Shown here one piece after another: positions 41,160 to 50,318 of a stretch of DNA of 64,000 nt (the stretch's first letter is position 1; each line of letters opens with the position of its first letter). Below the pieces are notes generated by a model, which was not told the DNA's origin, did not search any database, and saw only the letters and a list, made by a program, of their open reading frames with translations. The DNA comes from Paractinoplanes deccanensis (GTDB taxonomy: Bacteria > Actinomycetota > Actinomycetes > Mycobacteriales > Micromonosporaceae): assembly GCF_016862115.1 (NCBI RefSeq), contig NZ_BOMI01000134.1, forward strand, positions 1 through 64,000. Direction: 5' to 3'. The position numbers and the translations under genes are program-made.

Positions 41160-42917
41160 GCTCTCGATCGGCCGGGCCGCCTGGTCCAGCAGGACCCGCA
41201 GCCCGGCCCGGCGGGCCACCACCACGATCTCGTCGTCCGGTGCCAGCACCCGCCGGCCGTCCGGCGACCAGTCCACCCACTCCGCACCGGCGGTCGTCAG
41301 GCCGATCACGCGGACGCTCTCGGGGCGGTCGGCGCTCTCCAGCGGCGCGCCGTCCAGCGCCGAGCCCGGCGTCACCCGCACCGCGGCCACCAGCAGCGCG
41401 TGCCGCTCGACCGGGATCGTGGCGAGCACCTCGCGCTCCAGCATCGCGGCCGCGAACGCCGGCGCGCAGAGCCGCGAGACGCTGCGCGAGATGTCGATGT
41501 TGAACGCGTCCTGCACCCGCCGCGCGAAGTCGTCGTCGAACAGCCGCAGCACCACCCGGATGCCGTCGCGCGCCTGCCGCGCGTGCAGGGCCGCCTGGAG
41601 GTTGACCGCGTCGTCGGTGGAGACCACCACCAGCGCCTGGCAGTTCGCGATCGACGCCGAGCGCAGCGTCTCCTCCTGCGCCGCGTCCCCGACGATCACC
41701 GGCACGCCGAGGTCCTCGGCGACCTTGACGCCGCGCGCCTCCGGGTTGCGGTCGATCGCCACCACATCGAGGCCCAGGTCGGTGAGCTGGCGCAGCACCC
41801 TGGTGCCGACGTTGCCGAGCCCGACCAGCACGATATGGCCCGTGTAGACCTTGAGGATCTCGCCGCGGTCGAGCGCCAGCCGGGTCTTGACCACGCCGTC
41901 GACCACCGCGGCGGTGACCAGCGGCAGCAGCGCCACCCCGGCCAGCGTCAGCACGAGCTGGGCCGCCTGCGCGCGCGGCGCGTTGTCGGCCTCCACATCG
42001 GACGAGCCGACCATCGTCAGCAGCGTGACGTAGATCGACCGCCAGAAGCCCTGCACGCCGGTGAAGTGCGTCAGCAAGGCGCCGGAGACCACGGTGAGAC
42101 CGAGCGCGACCAGCACGGCGATGCCGAGCTTGCGGCTCAGCCCCACCCGGATCGCCCGGCCGACGGACAGCCACGGCCGCCGGCGCCGGCCCGCGCGCGC
42201 CAGCCGCCGGGCGGCCACCGTCTGGGCCGCGGGCCGCCGGCCCGCCTCGGCCAGCACGAGGTCGGCCGGCTGGGGCTCGCCGGCCGGCGGCAGCACGGTC
42301 GTCTTGCCGTTGCCGTCCGATGTGGCCAGCGTGGTGACGATCGCGTCGGCCGGCACGTCGGCGCGCTTCGAGACGTTCAGCGTGCGGGCCGCGTACCGGA
42401 AGTGGGTGGGTGCGACCTCGCCCAGCGCCGCGGCCACGAAGGCGGGCGCGGCCATCGCGGCGTCGGACAGCACGGCGCAGTCGGCGAAGAGCCGCCTCAC
42501 CCCGTACGCCAGATTGGTGGTGAACATGCGGATCACGAGCCGCAGATCGCCCTCGACCGCGCGGGCGCACAGGGCCGCGTGCAGGTTGACCATGTCGTCG
42601 GGCATGACCAGCGCCAGGGCGTCGGCCCCGGCGAGCCCGGCGTCACGGAAGGTCTGCTCGTCCAGCCGGGTCGCGGTGATCACCCGGACGCCGCGGGCGC
42701 GCAGGGCGCCCAGGTCGGGCACGAGCGGCTTCAGCTCCGGCGGAGTGATCAAGGTGAGACGGACACGGTGTCCGGATCGGGCGAGCTCCTCGGCCAGCGT
42801 GTAGACCAGAGCGTCCGATCCGCAGACCACGAGATGGGGCCGGGCGTCGCCCGCACGCTCGCGCAACCTCGACATGAGAGACCGTCGCGCCACTTCACGA
42901 GCTTGATCCGTCGCCAC
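41139..42917 (-). CDS. RCK-pore-RCK protein: two TrkA-N domains flanking a two-helix pore with unusual filter
   Basis: The 592-residue protein has an N-terminal NAD-binding RCK-like domain (HLVVCGSDALVYTLAEELARSG). A pore module follows near 270-330 with a helix LGIAVLVALGLTVVSGALL, a P-loop WRSIYVTLLTMVGSSDVE and a helix VLTLAGVALLPLVTAAVV. A second RCK unit is IVLVGLGNVGTRVLRQLTDLGLDVVAIDRN, with a TrkA-C-like end. The filter reads TMVGSSD rather than TVGYGD, so classical potassium selectivity is doubtful. The layout resembles large RCK-bearing cation channels. The start is GTG 42917. Confidence 0.86.
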   Translation of the reverse strand: MATDQAREVARRSLMSRLRERAGDARPHLVVCGSDALVYTLAEELARSGHRVRLTLITPPELKPLVPDLGALRARGVRVITATRLDEQTFRDAGLAGADALALVMPDDMVNLHAALCARAVEGDLRLVIRMFTTNLAYGVRRLFADCAVLSDAAMAAPAFVAAALGEVAPTHFRYAARTLNVSKRADVPADAIVTTLATSDGNGKTTVLPPAGEPQPADLVLAEAGRRPAAQTVAARRLARAGRRRRPWLSVGRAIRVGLSRKLGIAVLVALGLTVVSGALLTHFTGVQGFWRSIYVTLLTMVGSSDVEADNAPRAQAAQLVLTLAGVALLPLVTAAVVDGVVKTRLALDRGEILKVYTGHIVLVGLGNVGTRVLRQLTDLGLDVVAIDRNPEARGVKVAEDLGVPVIVGDAAQEETLRSASIANCQALVVVSTDDAVNLQAALHARQARDGIRVVLRLFDDDFARRVQDAFNIDISRSVSRLCAPAFAAAMLEREVLATIPVERHALLVAAVRVTPGSALDGAPLESADRPESVRVIGLTTAGAEWVDWSPDGRRVLAPDDEIVVVARRAGLRVLLDQAARPIESSDAGGQ

Positions 42918-43035
42918 GCCGCGATCGTAGTCAGCCGGAACCGGTTGCTGGGGCCGCTCGTTGCCCCTTCCGACGCCTTTCGTCCGATTTAGGGCTAATG
43001 GCTAGCATCCCCCAGTCGCCAAAGGGAGAAGTTCA

Positions 43036-43914
43036 GTGCGCAAATCGATCGTCGCCGGAGCGGTGCTCGCCGGAGGGATCTTCCTGTTCGGGGCCGCCCC
43101 CGCTCAGGCCGATCTCCTGCCCGGTGCGGGCACGGACACCGCCGAGCAGCAGCTCGACCAGCGGCTCGCCGACCTGCTCGGGCAGAGCAACGGGGTCAAT
43201 GTGGACAATCCGCTGCGCTACAGCTCGCTGAACGACAGCCCGATCGCCCAGAACCCGGTCGTGCAGTTCAAGGCGCCGCAGGGCACCCCCGACCTCAACC
43301 CGATGCTGCCCGGCAACGCGGTCAACGAGCCGAAGCCGAAGCTGCCCGCCGCCGACGTCGTGGGCGGCACGCTCCAGCGGACCCGCGACGGCCGCCCGCT
43401 CGACCGCCCACTGCAGGACCTGCCCGTGCAGGATCTGCCCCTGCAGAACCTGCCGCTGCAGGAGCTCCCGCTGCGGCAGCTGCCGCTGCGCAACCTGCCG
43501 CTGGTCGGCGACTCCGGCAACCTGCCGCTGATCGGCGGCCTGCTCATGCCGGACGGCCAGCAGGCGGCCGTGCCGGGTCAGCAGCTCGCCCGCCCGGCCA
43601 CCCGCCCGGTCGCCCGCCAGGCCGTCGCCGGCGGCCTCCTGCCGGACGGCACCGGCCCGGACGACGCGGACACCAGCGGCCTGCCCGCCGGCGGCATGGC
43701 CATCATCCCGGCCGCGACCGCCGCGCCCGGCTTCGGCGCCACCAAGAGCCAGACCAAGAACCCGGCGAAGAGCCACACCAAGGCCCCCGCGCAGCAGCCG
43801 CAGCCGATGGCCGCCCCGGAGGACCCGCGCCTGCACGAGGAGCCCATCGACGAGCACCGCCCGTTCTCGCCGAACGGTCGCCCGGTCGCCGGCGTCGACA
43901 CGCAGTACAAGTAG
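43036..43914 (+). CDS. secreted protein with LPLxx pentapeptide repeats, function unknown
   Basis: The 292-residue protein has a signal peptide (MRKSIVAGAVLAGGIFLFGAAPAQA). Low-complexity mature sequence follows, with no enzymatic motif. Residues about 126-157 are pentads LPVQD, LPLQN, LPLQE, LPLRQ, LPLRN. The C-terminal part is rich in Pro, Ala and Lys. GGGAGAAG precedes GTG 43036 by 4 bases, and a TAGCAT box lies at 43003-43008. The pentads could form an amphipathic or polyproline-like segment that binds membranes, peptidoglycan or itself. I do not recognise the family. Confidence 0.75.
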   Translation: MRKSIVAGAVLAGGIFLFGAAPAQADLLPGAGTDTAEQQLDQRLADLLGQSNGVNVDNPLRYSSLNDSPIAQNPVVQFKAPQGTPDLNPMLPGNAVNEPKPKLPAADVVGGTLQRTRDGRPLDRPLQDLPVQDLPLQNLPLQELPLRQLPLRNLPLVGDSGNLPLIGGLLMPDGQQAAVPGQQLARPATRPVARQAVAGGLLPDGTGPDDADTSGLPAGGMAIIPAATAAPGFGATKSQTKNPAKSHTKAPAQQPQPMAAPEDPRLHEEPIDEHRPFSPNGRPVAGVDTQYK

Positions 43915-43921
43915 GCCCGGA

Positions 43922-43969
43922 CAGCAAACAGGCCCGCCCCCCGAACACGGGAGGCGGGCCTGTTTGCTG
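43922..43969. terminator. strong bidirectional terminator hairpin
   Basis: A perfect 17-bp stem (43922-43938 with 43953-43969) closes a 14-base loop between the convergent LPLxx-repeat and subtilisin genes. Confidence 0.88.
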
Positions 43970-43976
43970 CCTGTCG

Positions 43977-46900
43977 TTATCCGGCGACGGAGGCGACGAC
44001 GACCTTGGCACGGCCGACGACCGCGCCCTCGTCCGTCACGATGGCCAGGTCACCGAAGAGCTCCCGGTCCGCCGGCGGCGTCGAGGCCACCGTCACCGAG
44101 CCGGTCACGGTCGTGCTCGCCCCGTTGGCCAGGGTGACCGCCGTGGCCGGCGCGGTGATCGTGCCGAGCGCGGTGCTGTAGTAGACGTCGAGGTAGTCGT
44201 AGGCCGTCGTGCCCGCGGGCACCGAGTAGCCGTCCACCACGACCGTGTAGTCACCCGCCGGCGGGTTCGCCAGCGAGATCGACTCCTCCGAGTCGCCGTC
44301 CGCGTCCTGCCCGACCAGGGTGTCACCCCGGTAGAGGCTCAGGTCGAGGTCGGCGGCCGCGTCGGCCGGGTTGCCGATCGACACGTTCAGCGACGCCGAG
44401 CCGGCCGGCAGCGTGAACGTGTACTCCTGGCTCTCGCCGTCGGCGATCGTCGGCCGCTGCCGGTTGGCGCTGCCGAGCGGGCCGCCCTGCGGCGTGACCG
44501 TCACCGGGCCGAAGTTGTTGGTCACCGTCCAGGTGACCGGGTTGGCCGCGCCGATCGCCACGTTCGTCAGCGTCGTGGTCTCGGGCGCGACCGTCACGCC
44601 CTGCACCTTGGCGGTCAGCGTGAACGGGTTGCTGAGCAGCGGGCTGGTGCGCCGCGACTCGACCTCGAGCTCCCAGATGCCGGGGATCGGGTTCTCGTAC
44701 GCCCGCTCGCTCGGCTTGCAGGCCGCCTCGTCGCTGTAGTTGGTGTAGCAGGCCGTCGACGCGGTGTCCTCCACCGGCACGCCGTACGGGTTGACGCCGA
44801 TCCAGCGGACCTGCGAGCCGGCGGCGATGCCGGACAGGTCGACCTGCAGCGCCTTGGTGCCGACCGGCACGTTGACGTAGAACGAGGTCGTCGAGCTGCG
44901 GTCGACAGCGCCCTTGAACGTGTTGCTGTAGGCGGGCTTCGGCGACTCGACGCCGGTGACCACCGTGTTCAGCACCTCGAAGTCGATCACCGGGGTGGTC
45001 GGGTCGTCGACCTCGAGCAGGCCGCTCGTCACGCCGCTGTTGGCGCGCACCACGACCGGCACCGAGACGGTCTTCTTCAGCGGCAGCACGACCAGCGGCG
45101 ACGTGAGGAAGTTGGCGCGGTCGCCCTTCCAGGTCAGCTTGTGCAGCACCGGGTAGCTCGGGCCCGACGTCCGGGTGAGCTTGATCGTGACGACCTTGGT
45201 CTGGCCGGCCTTGAAGCCGCCCGCGGAGGCCGCGCACCGGTTGTAGATGCCGACGCCCTGGCCGTCGGTGGCCAGCAGGTCGTCGAGCGGCGTGCAGACC
45301 GGCGCCGACGACGTGTAGTCGCGCGTCGGCGACTTCTTCTTCAGCAGGCTCCACGCGCTGGGCACGTCGAGCTGGCCGTAGCCCTGCTCGTTGACCTGCT
45401 CGCCCGGGATCGCGTCGGCGGTCGAGTAGATCGCGCGGCGCAGCGACGCGGGGGAGACCTTGAAGCCGTTCTGCTTGGCGGCCGAGAGCAGCAGCGCGGC
45501 GCCACCGGCGGCCTGCGGGGAGGCCATCGACGTGCCGTTCTGCATCGAGTAGCCGACCGGCAGCGTGTACGGCACGGTGGCCAGGCCGGGCACGACCTCC
45601 CACGTCGGGCTCAGCGAGACGGCCGAGCCGGGCGCGGCGATGTTCGGCTTGAAGCCGCCGTCCTCACGCGGACCGCGCGACGAGAACGGGATCAGCTGCT
45701 GGTCCTTGCGGGTGACCGCGCCGTAGTTGGCGAGCCAGGTCTCCTTGGTGATGCTGGCCGCCACGCTGACCACGTCGGAGGCCACGGACGGGTCGCCGAT
45801 CGTGTTGACGCCCGGGCCGCTGTTGCCGGCCGAGATGAACATCTGCACGCCGTACTTGCGGATCAGGTCGTTGTAGAGGTCGGCGCGCGCGTTGTTGCCG
45901 TCGTTCAGCGCGGGCAGGCCGCCGATCGACATGTTGATCACGTCGACGTGCCGGTTGATCACCAGGTCGCTCATGCCGGTGGTCAGCGCGGCCGCGGTGC
46001 AGCCACCGCCCCACGAGCAGGCCCGGGACGAGACGATCTTCGCACCGGGCGCCTGGCCGTCGAAGTTGGCGTTGCCGAGCAGGTCGTTGCCCGCGGCGAT
46101 GCCGGCGACGTGCGAGGCGTGCAGGCTCTCCGGGATGCCGATGTTGACGAAGTCGGCGACGGTGCCCTCCGGGTAGCCGGCCGGCTCGATGTCGACGTCC
46201 TCGCGGTACTCGACGACGAACGGCATGCGCTCGGCCACCTCGGTGGCCGGGTTGTCCTTGCCGAAGTAGCCGACGTCGTACTTCTCCTGGTACGGCCGCA
46301 TCACGGCGTCGTCGGTGAAGTCGAGGTTCTGGTTGACGTCGACCCGGATGTCGTGGCTCACCGGGTCGTAGAGGATGCCCCACCTGTCGGTGGTGTCGCC
46401 GTCGCGGTTGACGTCACCCGCCGGGTCGCTGCCGGCCGTGATCGACTCGCTGAAGCGGTTGATGAGGTAGGCGCCGGCCGGGGCCTTCCAGGTCGCGTCC
46501 GCGTACGTGAACGACGGACCGGTGACCGAGGTCAGCATGGCGCGCCACGAGCCGTCGCCCTCGAGCAGCGGGTCGGTCGCGGTGACCCAGTCGACGATCT
46601 TGCGCTCGCCGGTGGTGGTCTTCTGGAGGGCCGGGTGGGCGAGGTCCACGCCGGAGTCCATGATGCCGATCGTGATGCCGCGGCCGTCGTATTTCGGGTT
46701 CTTCTTCTTGAAGTCCACCGAGCCGGTCTCGTCGGTCGGCAGGTACGGGTTGGCGGCGGGCGTCGACGGGCCGGGCGGGGCGAGCGGCGCGGCCGGCTTC
46801 GACGACTGCGTGCCGGACAGGTCGGTCTCGGGCAGCTTGATGGTCTCGTCGAGGTCGACGGCCTGGATGCCGGCGAGCTTCGCGGCGGCGACGACCTGAC

Positions 46901-47264
46901 CGGTCGGTACCGAGGCAAGCACGTAGCCGATCTGGTCGAAGCGCCGCGCGACGACGCCGCCCAGCCCCTCGATCTTCGCGGCGACGTCGGCGGACTTGCC
47001 GTCCTCGGCCGCGATGATGACGGTGACGTTCTTCTTCTTGGCCGCCACGGCCTGGGCGAGCAACTCGGCGTCGTGCGAGCCGAGGGTGTCGGCCGGCGAC
47101 TCCTTGGGGGTGTCGGATGCCTTCTGCTGTGCGGCGGGCGAACTGCCCGAGCCGGGCTCGGCCGCGGCCGGGAGCGATCCGGTCATCGTCGCCGCGCCGG
47201 TGGCCAGGCCGGCCGCCAGCACCGAGATGAACGTTCGACGGCCCCAAGTGGATTGTTGTCTCAC
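43977..47264 (-). CDS. secreted subtilisin-like (S8) serine protease
   Basis: The 1095-residue protein starts at GTG 47264, which has GGAGG 8 bases upstream. The ATG at 47351 would add 29 unlikely residues. The N-terminus GRRTFISVLAAGLATGAATM is a Tat-like signal. An inhibitor-like prodomain follows, then the S8 domain with Asp203 (IGIMDSGVD), His385 (ASHVAGIAAG) and Ser579 (NGTSMASPQA). C-terminal beta domains of about 400 residues resemble pre-peptidase C-terminal modules (AADLDLSLYRG). The enzyme probably degrades extracellular protein; the triad is intact. Confidence 0.95.
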   Translation of the reverse strand: MRQQSTWGRRTFISVLAAGLATGAATMTGSLPAAAEPGSGSSPAAQQKASDTPKESPADTLGSHDAELLAQAVAAKKKNVTVIIAAEDGKSADVAAKIEGLGGVVARRFDQIGYVLASVPTGQVVAAAKLAGIQAVDLDETIKLPETDLSGTQSSKPAAPLAPPGPSTPAANPYLPTDETGSVDFKKKNPKYDGRGITIGIMDSGVDLAHPALQKTTTGERKIVDWVTATDPLLEGDGSWRAMLTSVTGPSFTYADATWKAPAGAYLINRFSESITAGSDPAGDVNRDGDTTDRWGILYDPVSHDIRVDVNQNLDFTDDAVMRPYQEKYDVGYFGKDNPATEVAERMPFVVEYREDVDIEPAGYPEGTVADFVNIGIPESLHASHVAGIAAGNDLLGNANFDGQAPGAKIVSSRACSWGGGCTAAALTTGMSDLVINRHVDVINMSIGGLPALNDGNNARADLYNDLIRKYGVQMFISAGNSGPGVNTIGDPSVASDVVSVAASITKETWLANYGAVTRKDQQLIPFSSRGPREDGGFKPNIAAPGSAVSLSPTWEVVPGLATVPYTLPVGYSMQNGTSMASPQAAGGAALLLSAAKQNGFKVSPASLRRAIYSTADAIPGEQVNEQGYGQLDVPSAWSLLKKKSPTRDYTSSAPVCTPLDDLLATDGQGVGIYNRCAASAGGFKAGQTKVVTIKLTRTSGPSYPVLHKLTWKGDRANFLTSPLVVLPLKKTVSVPVVVRANSGVTSGLLEVDDPTTPVIDFEVLNTVVTGVESPKPAYSNTFKGAVDRSSTTSFYVNVPVGTKALQVDLSGIAAGSQVRWIGVNPYGVPVEDTASTACYTNYSDEAACKPSERAYENPIPGIWELEVESRRTSPLLSNPFTLTAKVQGVTVAPETTTLTNVAIGAANPVTWTVTNNFGPVTVTPQGGPLGSANRQRPTIADGESQEYTFTLPAGSASLNVSIGNPADAAADLDLSLYRGDTLVGQDADGDSEESISLANPPAGDYTVVVDGYSVPAGTTAYDYLDVYYSTALGTITAPATAVTLANGASTTVTGSVTVASTPPADRELFGDLAIVTDEGAVVGRAKVVVASVAG

Positions 47265-47345
47265 GTACGGGTCCTCCGGAAGGAAGGCGCTCAGCGGGGG
47301 TTCACTGCGCGCATCTCCCGGAATCTTCCGATCGATCTGAATAGA

Positions 47346-47373
47346 AGTCACTACGGTCTATGACGTCGTGACT
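47346..47373 (-). promoter_or_regulatory. inverted repeat upstream of the subtilisin gene
   Basis: AGTCAC, 16 bases, GTGACT; the inner bases also pair (TCACTACG with CGTCGTGA, one mismatch). It lies 82-109 bases upstream of the protease start and may be a regulator site. Confidence 0.35.
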
Positions 47374-47459
47374 AGGCCGTGACATTCAAAACTACGCATG
47401 GAAGCCGGACCATTTCCGGCAGGTTACCGGCGAAAACGCAGAATGCGCTCGCGCGCGCC

Positions 47460-47999
47460 TTATCGATATCCGCCCATGCGAAGCCAATTGCCCGACCTCG
47501 CGAGGAGATCGTCGACGGACCATTGGTCGTACGCGTGCTTGCCGAACTTGCTCGCCACGGTCCGCCCGTCCGGCGCGATCAGGAAATCCGCCGGCAGCCC
47601 GAGCCGCCCGTGCGGTTGCGTGCCGGCCGGCGCGGCCTCCCGTCCCCGCACGATCATCACCGTCCCGCGGGCCAGCGACCGGACCAGCGGCCACCACGCG
47701 CGCGGGTGCGCCAGCGCCCGCGGCGACGCCTGCACCCCGTACTCGATGTAGAGCCTCTTCTGCGGATCGGGGATGACGGCGAACGGCAGGTCGTACTCCC
47801 GCAGCTCCTCCGCCGGCGAATGGAAGACGACGACCTCGCGGATGCCGGCCGCCTCGATCTCGGCATGCCGCCGGACGATCGACTGGAGGTGCAGATTGCA
47901 GATCGGGCATCCGGCGAACCGCCGGAACTGCAGGTGGACGAGGCGCTCGGGGTCGGGGACCGGCACCACCGCGCCGTCGGCGGCGATCAGCTCACGCAT
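47460..47999 (-). CDS. peroxiredoxin-like (AhpC/TSA) protein with CPIC motif
   Basis: The 179-residue protein has LVHLQFRRFAGCPICNLHLQSIVRRHAEI, a thioredoxin-fold redox centre of the form CPIC. VVVFHSPAEELREYDLPFAVIPDPQKRLYIEYGV follows, then GLPADFLIAPDGRTVASKFGKHAYDQW. It matches the AhpC/TSA-related peroxiredoxin-like family. It probably reduces peroxides or disulfides in the cytoplasm. It is divergent from the TetR gene; two matching operator-like repeats lie between them, so it is the likely target of that repressor. Confidence 0.85.
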   Translation of the reverse strand: MRELIAADGAVVPVPDPERLVHLQFRRFAGCPICNLHLQSIVRRHAEIEAAGIREVVVFHSPAEELREYDLPFAVIPDPQKRLYIEYGVQASPRALAHPRAWWPLVRSLARGTVMIVRGREAAPAGTQPHGRLGLPADFLIAPDGRTVASKFGKHAYDQWSVDDLLARSGNWLRMGGYR

Positions 48000-48014
48000 G
48001 GCACTCCCTCGTAG

Positions 48015-48056
48015 GCGTACAACGTACGCTCAAGGATGTAGGCGTATGGCGTACGC
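48015..48056. promoter_or_regulatory. two tandem TetR operator sites
   Basis: Two sites with the same design, GCGTAC-AAC-GTACGC (48015-48029) and GCGTAT-GGC-GTACGC (48042-48056), lie in a 20-base repeat with 27-base period. They fill the gap between the divergent peroxiredoxin and TetR genes. Confidence 0.8.
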
Positions 48057-48065
48057 TGTCAACCC

Positions 48066-48704
48066 GTGCCCCGCCCTCGATCCCTGCACCCCGACCGCCT
48101 CGCCGAGGCCGCGCTGGCGGTCATCGACCGCGACGGCCTGGCCGGCCTCACCATGCGCGCCGTCGCCGCCGAGCTCGGCATGAGCACCATGGCGCTCTAC
48201 CGCTACGTCGCCGACCGCTCCGAGCTCGAACTGCTCGTGGCCGACTGGTGCCTGCGCGACCTGGACACGTCACTGCCACCCGCTCCGCAGTGGACAGACC
48301 AGATCAAAATCCTCGTTCTGCGCGTACGGGATCAGATCGGCACCCATCAGCAGGCGGTGCCGCTGCTGATCGCCAACCGGCAGCGCAGCCGCCCCCTGCT
48401 GCGCTGGGCCGAAGCGGTGACAACGGTCCTCGACGCCGCCGGCTTCACCGGGACCGACCGGGTGATCGCGCTGCGCGGCCTCGTCGGCTACCTCAACGGA
48501 GCCCTGCTCCAGGAGCATCTCGGCGCGCTCGGCGGCACCGGCACCGAGACCATCGCGGCGCAGACCGACTTCCCGATGATGCGCGACACCGCGCGGGCCG
48601 CCCGGCACGTCTCGCCCGAGGACGAGTTCGCGGGCGGCCTCGACATCGTGCTGCGCGGGCTCAGCCGATCCGGTCCGGCACCCGCCGGCCCAGCGTCATG
48701 GTGA
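48066..48704 (+). CDS. TetR-family transcriptional repressor
   Basis: The 212-residue protein begins PRPRSLHPDRLAEAALAVIDRDGLAGLTMRAVAAELGMSTMALYRYVADRSEL. This is a full TetR helix-turn-helix with the typical ALYRYV recognition helix and following loop, and a TetR-C-like ligand domain comes after. GTG 48066 starts 9 bases after the second operator. It most likely represses itself and the divergent peroxiredoxin gene, with an unknown inducer. The last 44 bases overlap the convergent LtrA gene. Confidence 0.92.
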   Translation: MPRPRSLHPDRLAEAALAVIDRDGLAGLTMRAVAAELGMSTMALYRYVADRSELELLVADWCLRDLDTSLPPAPQWTDQIKILVLRVRDQIGTHQQAVPLLIANRQRSRPLLRWAEAVTTVLDAAGFTGTDRVIALRGLVGYLNGALLQEHLGALGGTGTETIAAQTDFPMMRDTARAARHVSPEDEFAGGLDIVLRGLSRSGPAPAGPASW

Positions 48705-49839
48705 TCGCGACCAGCACGACCAGCAGCACCGCCAGGACCTCGACCGGCCCCGGCACGAGCGGAGTGAGCAGGCACAGGACCACGAAGGCCGGATAGACCA
48801 GCAGCAACGGGCCGCTCTGGTGCGGCCGGATGTGCAGCAGCCACACGAAGAACAAATAGACGGCGACGGGCACGGCGATCGCGTACGCGGCCGGCCGCCC
48901 CGAGATCTCCGCGTGGTGCGTCACGTAGTCGACGTTGACCCCGATACCGGCGCCCACCGCGGCCGCCGCCGCGAAGATGAAGTAGTGGCCGTAACCCCAC
49001 ATCAGCGACGTGCGCAACCGGGTGATCAGGTGGTGCGCCGACCGGTCGAAGTAGAGCCACCACAGCGCGAAGACCACCACGATCGCCGACACCGCCAGGC
49101 TGATCAGCTCCGCCTCGTGCTCGCCCTCGTCGAAGGCGCTCTGGAAGGCGACCGTCGCCGACAGCACCGCCTCACCCAGCACGATGATGGTGAACAGGCC
49201 GTACCGCTCGGTGATGTGATGCGGGTGGTACGTGGTCGGCCCGCCCGGCGCGGCTTCCGCCCAGACCGGCACGGCCAGCTCCAGCAGCGCCAGCGCCACG
49301 AAGGCCGGCGTGATCCACGGCGAGTCGTGCGGGATCAGCAGCCGCAGCAGCCAGAGCACCTGCACGGCGGTCACCCCGATCGCATACCGGTACGCGGTCA
49401 GGCGCCGCGGCGCGTCGGAGCGCGCGGCGCGCAGCCACTGCGACACCAGGGCCAGCCGCATGATGACGTAGCCGATCGTGATGACCAGGAAGTCGGTGCG
49501 CTCGAACGCCGCCTCGACGCCGGCGGCCAGCACCAGCGCGCCGCCGATCTGCACCAGCGTGGTGATCCGGTAGACGTCGTCGTCGGTGTCGTAGGCCGAG
49601 GCGAACCAGGTGAAGTTCATCCACGCCCACCAGATCGCGAAGAACACGGTCAGGTAGCCGTACAGCCCGTGCCCGACGTGGTGCTCGGAGATGCTGTGGT
49701 GCAGCGGCAGGGCCGCCTGGGCGACCGCCACCACGAAACACAGGTCGAAGAAGAGCTCCAGCGGCGTCGCGACGCGGTGCGGCTCGTCGGCCGAGCGCGC
49801 CCGCATCGGCGCCAGGAACTGGCGGGTCGGACTCGTCAT
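48661..49839 (-). CDS. ltrA: low temperature requirement A (LtrA)-like membrane protein
   Basis: The 392-residue protein contains the LtrA signature VATPLELFFDLCFVVAVAQAALPLHH near the start. Ten or more hydrophobic helices follow, for example YGYLTVFFAIWWAWMNFTWFAS and ERYGLFTIIVLGEAVLSATVAF. Family members were first linked to growth at low temperature in Listeria; molecular function is unknown. Start ATG 49839 overlaps the downstream stop of the GNAT gene by 4 bases (ATGA), so the two genes are coupled. No heat- or cold-shock element is seen. Confidence 0.9.
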   Translation of the reverse strand: MTSPTRQFLAPMRARSADEPHRVATPLELFFDLCFVVAVAQAALPLHHSISEHHVGHGLYGYLTVFFAIWWAWMNFTWFASAYDTDDDVYRITTLVQIGGALVLAAGVEAAFERTDFLVITIGYVIMRLALVSQWLRAARSDAPRRLTAYRYAIGVTAVQVLWLLRLLIPHDSPWITPAFVALALLELAVPVWAEAAPGGPTTYHPHHITERYGLFTIIVLGEAVLSATVAFQSAFDEGEHEAELISLAVSAIVVVFALWWLYFDRSAHHLITRLRTSLMWGYGHYFIFAAAAAVGAGIGVNVDYVTHHAEISGRPAAYAIAVPVAVYLFFVWLLHIRPHQSGPLLLVYPAFVVLCLLTPLVPGPVEVLAVLLVVLVAITMTLGRRVPDRIG

Positions 49840-50264
49840 TCGCGCACTCCGTCTATCAGGTCCCAGTTGAGCAGCGTGAACGGCGCCTCCTCGGAAGCGC
49901 CGGCCCGGCGGTACGTGGCGAGGGCCGCGTCGTTGCCCGGCTCCGTGCCGACCCACATGCCGTAGCAGCCGGTGCGCCGCGCCACGGCCGCCAGCTCTTC
50001 GACCAGACGGGTGGCCACTCCGTGACGGCGCGAGCCCTCGCTCACACCCAGCTCGTAGATGAACATCTCGGTGCCCTTGTCGGGATGGGTCATCTCGACC
50101 CCCGAGATCATCCCGATCGGCACGCCGGCGTCGTCGTACGCCACCAGCAGGTGATGCCCCGGCGAGGCGAGGAACCGCTCGGTCACCCCGGGCAACGGCG
50201 GCGCGTCGAAGAGCCCCGCGGCGGCGTGCACCGCGCCGGCCTCCTCGATCCGCTCGATACGCAT
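49836..50264 (-). CDS. GNAT-family N-acetyltransferase
   Basis: The 142-residue protein includes YELGVSEGSRRHGVATRLVEELAAVARRTGCYGMWVGTEPGND, with motif A RRHGVATR, and ends YRRAGASEEAPFTLLNWDL. This is compact single-domain GNAT size, similar to aminoglycoside-3-N-acetyltransferase I-like proteins (TEPGNDAALATYRRAGA). The substrate is untested; an antibiotic is possible. It shares a 4-base overlap with the LtrA gene that follows. Confidence 0.84.
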   Translation of the reverse strand: MRIERIEEAGAVHAAAGLFDAPPLPGVTERFLASPGHHLLVAYDDAGVPIGMISGVEMTHPDKGTEMFIYELGVSEGSRRHGVATRLVEELAAVARRTGCYGMWVGTEPGNDAALATYRRAGASEEAPFTLLNWDLIDGVRE

Positions 50265-50305
50265 GGCGACCACCATAGGTGGCGGGACGCGTCGTACCCA
50301 GGTCG

Positions 50306-50311
50306 TAGCAT
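50306..50311 (+). promoter_or_regulatory. -10 box for leaderless Hsp70-propeller transcript
   Basis: TAGCAT ends 7 bases before ATG 50319, the spacing expected if transcription begins at the start codon. No ribosome-binding site is present before this ATG. Confidence 0.5.
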
Positions 50312-50318
50312 GACGCGC

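Noticed and set aside
47265..47351. ATG 47351 as start of the subtilisin gene
   Set aside because: It lacks a ribosome site and would put 29 residues before a good signal peptide; GTG 47264 has GGAGG at 8 bases.
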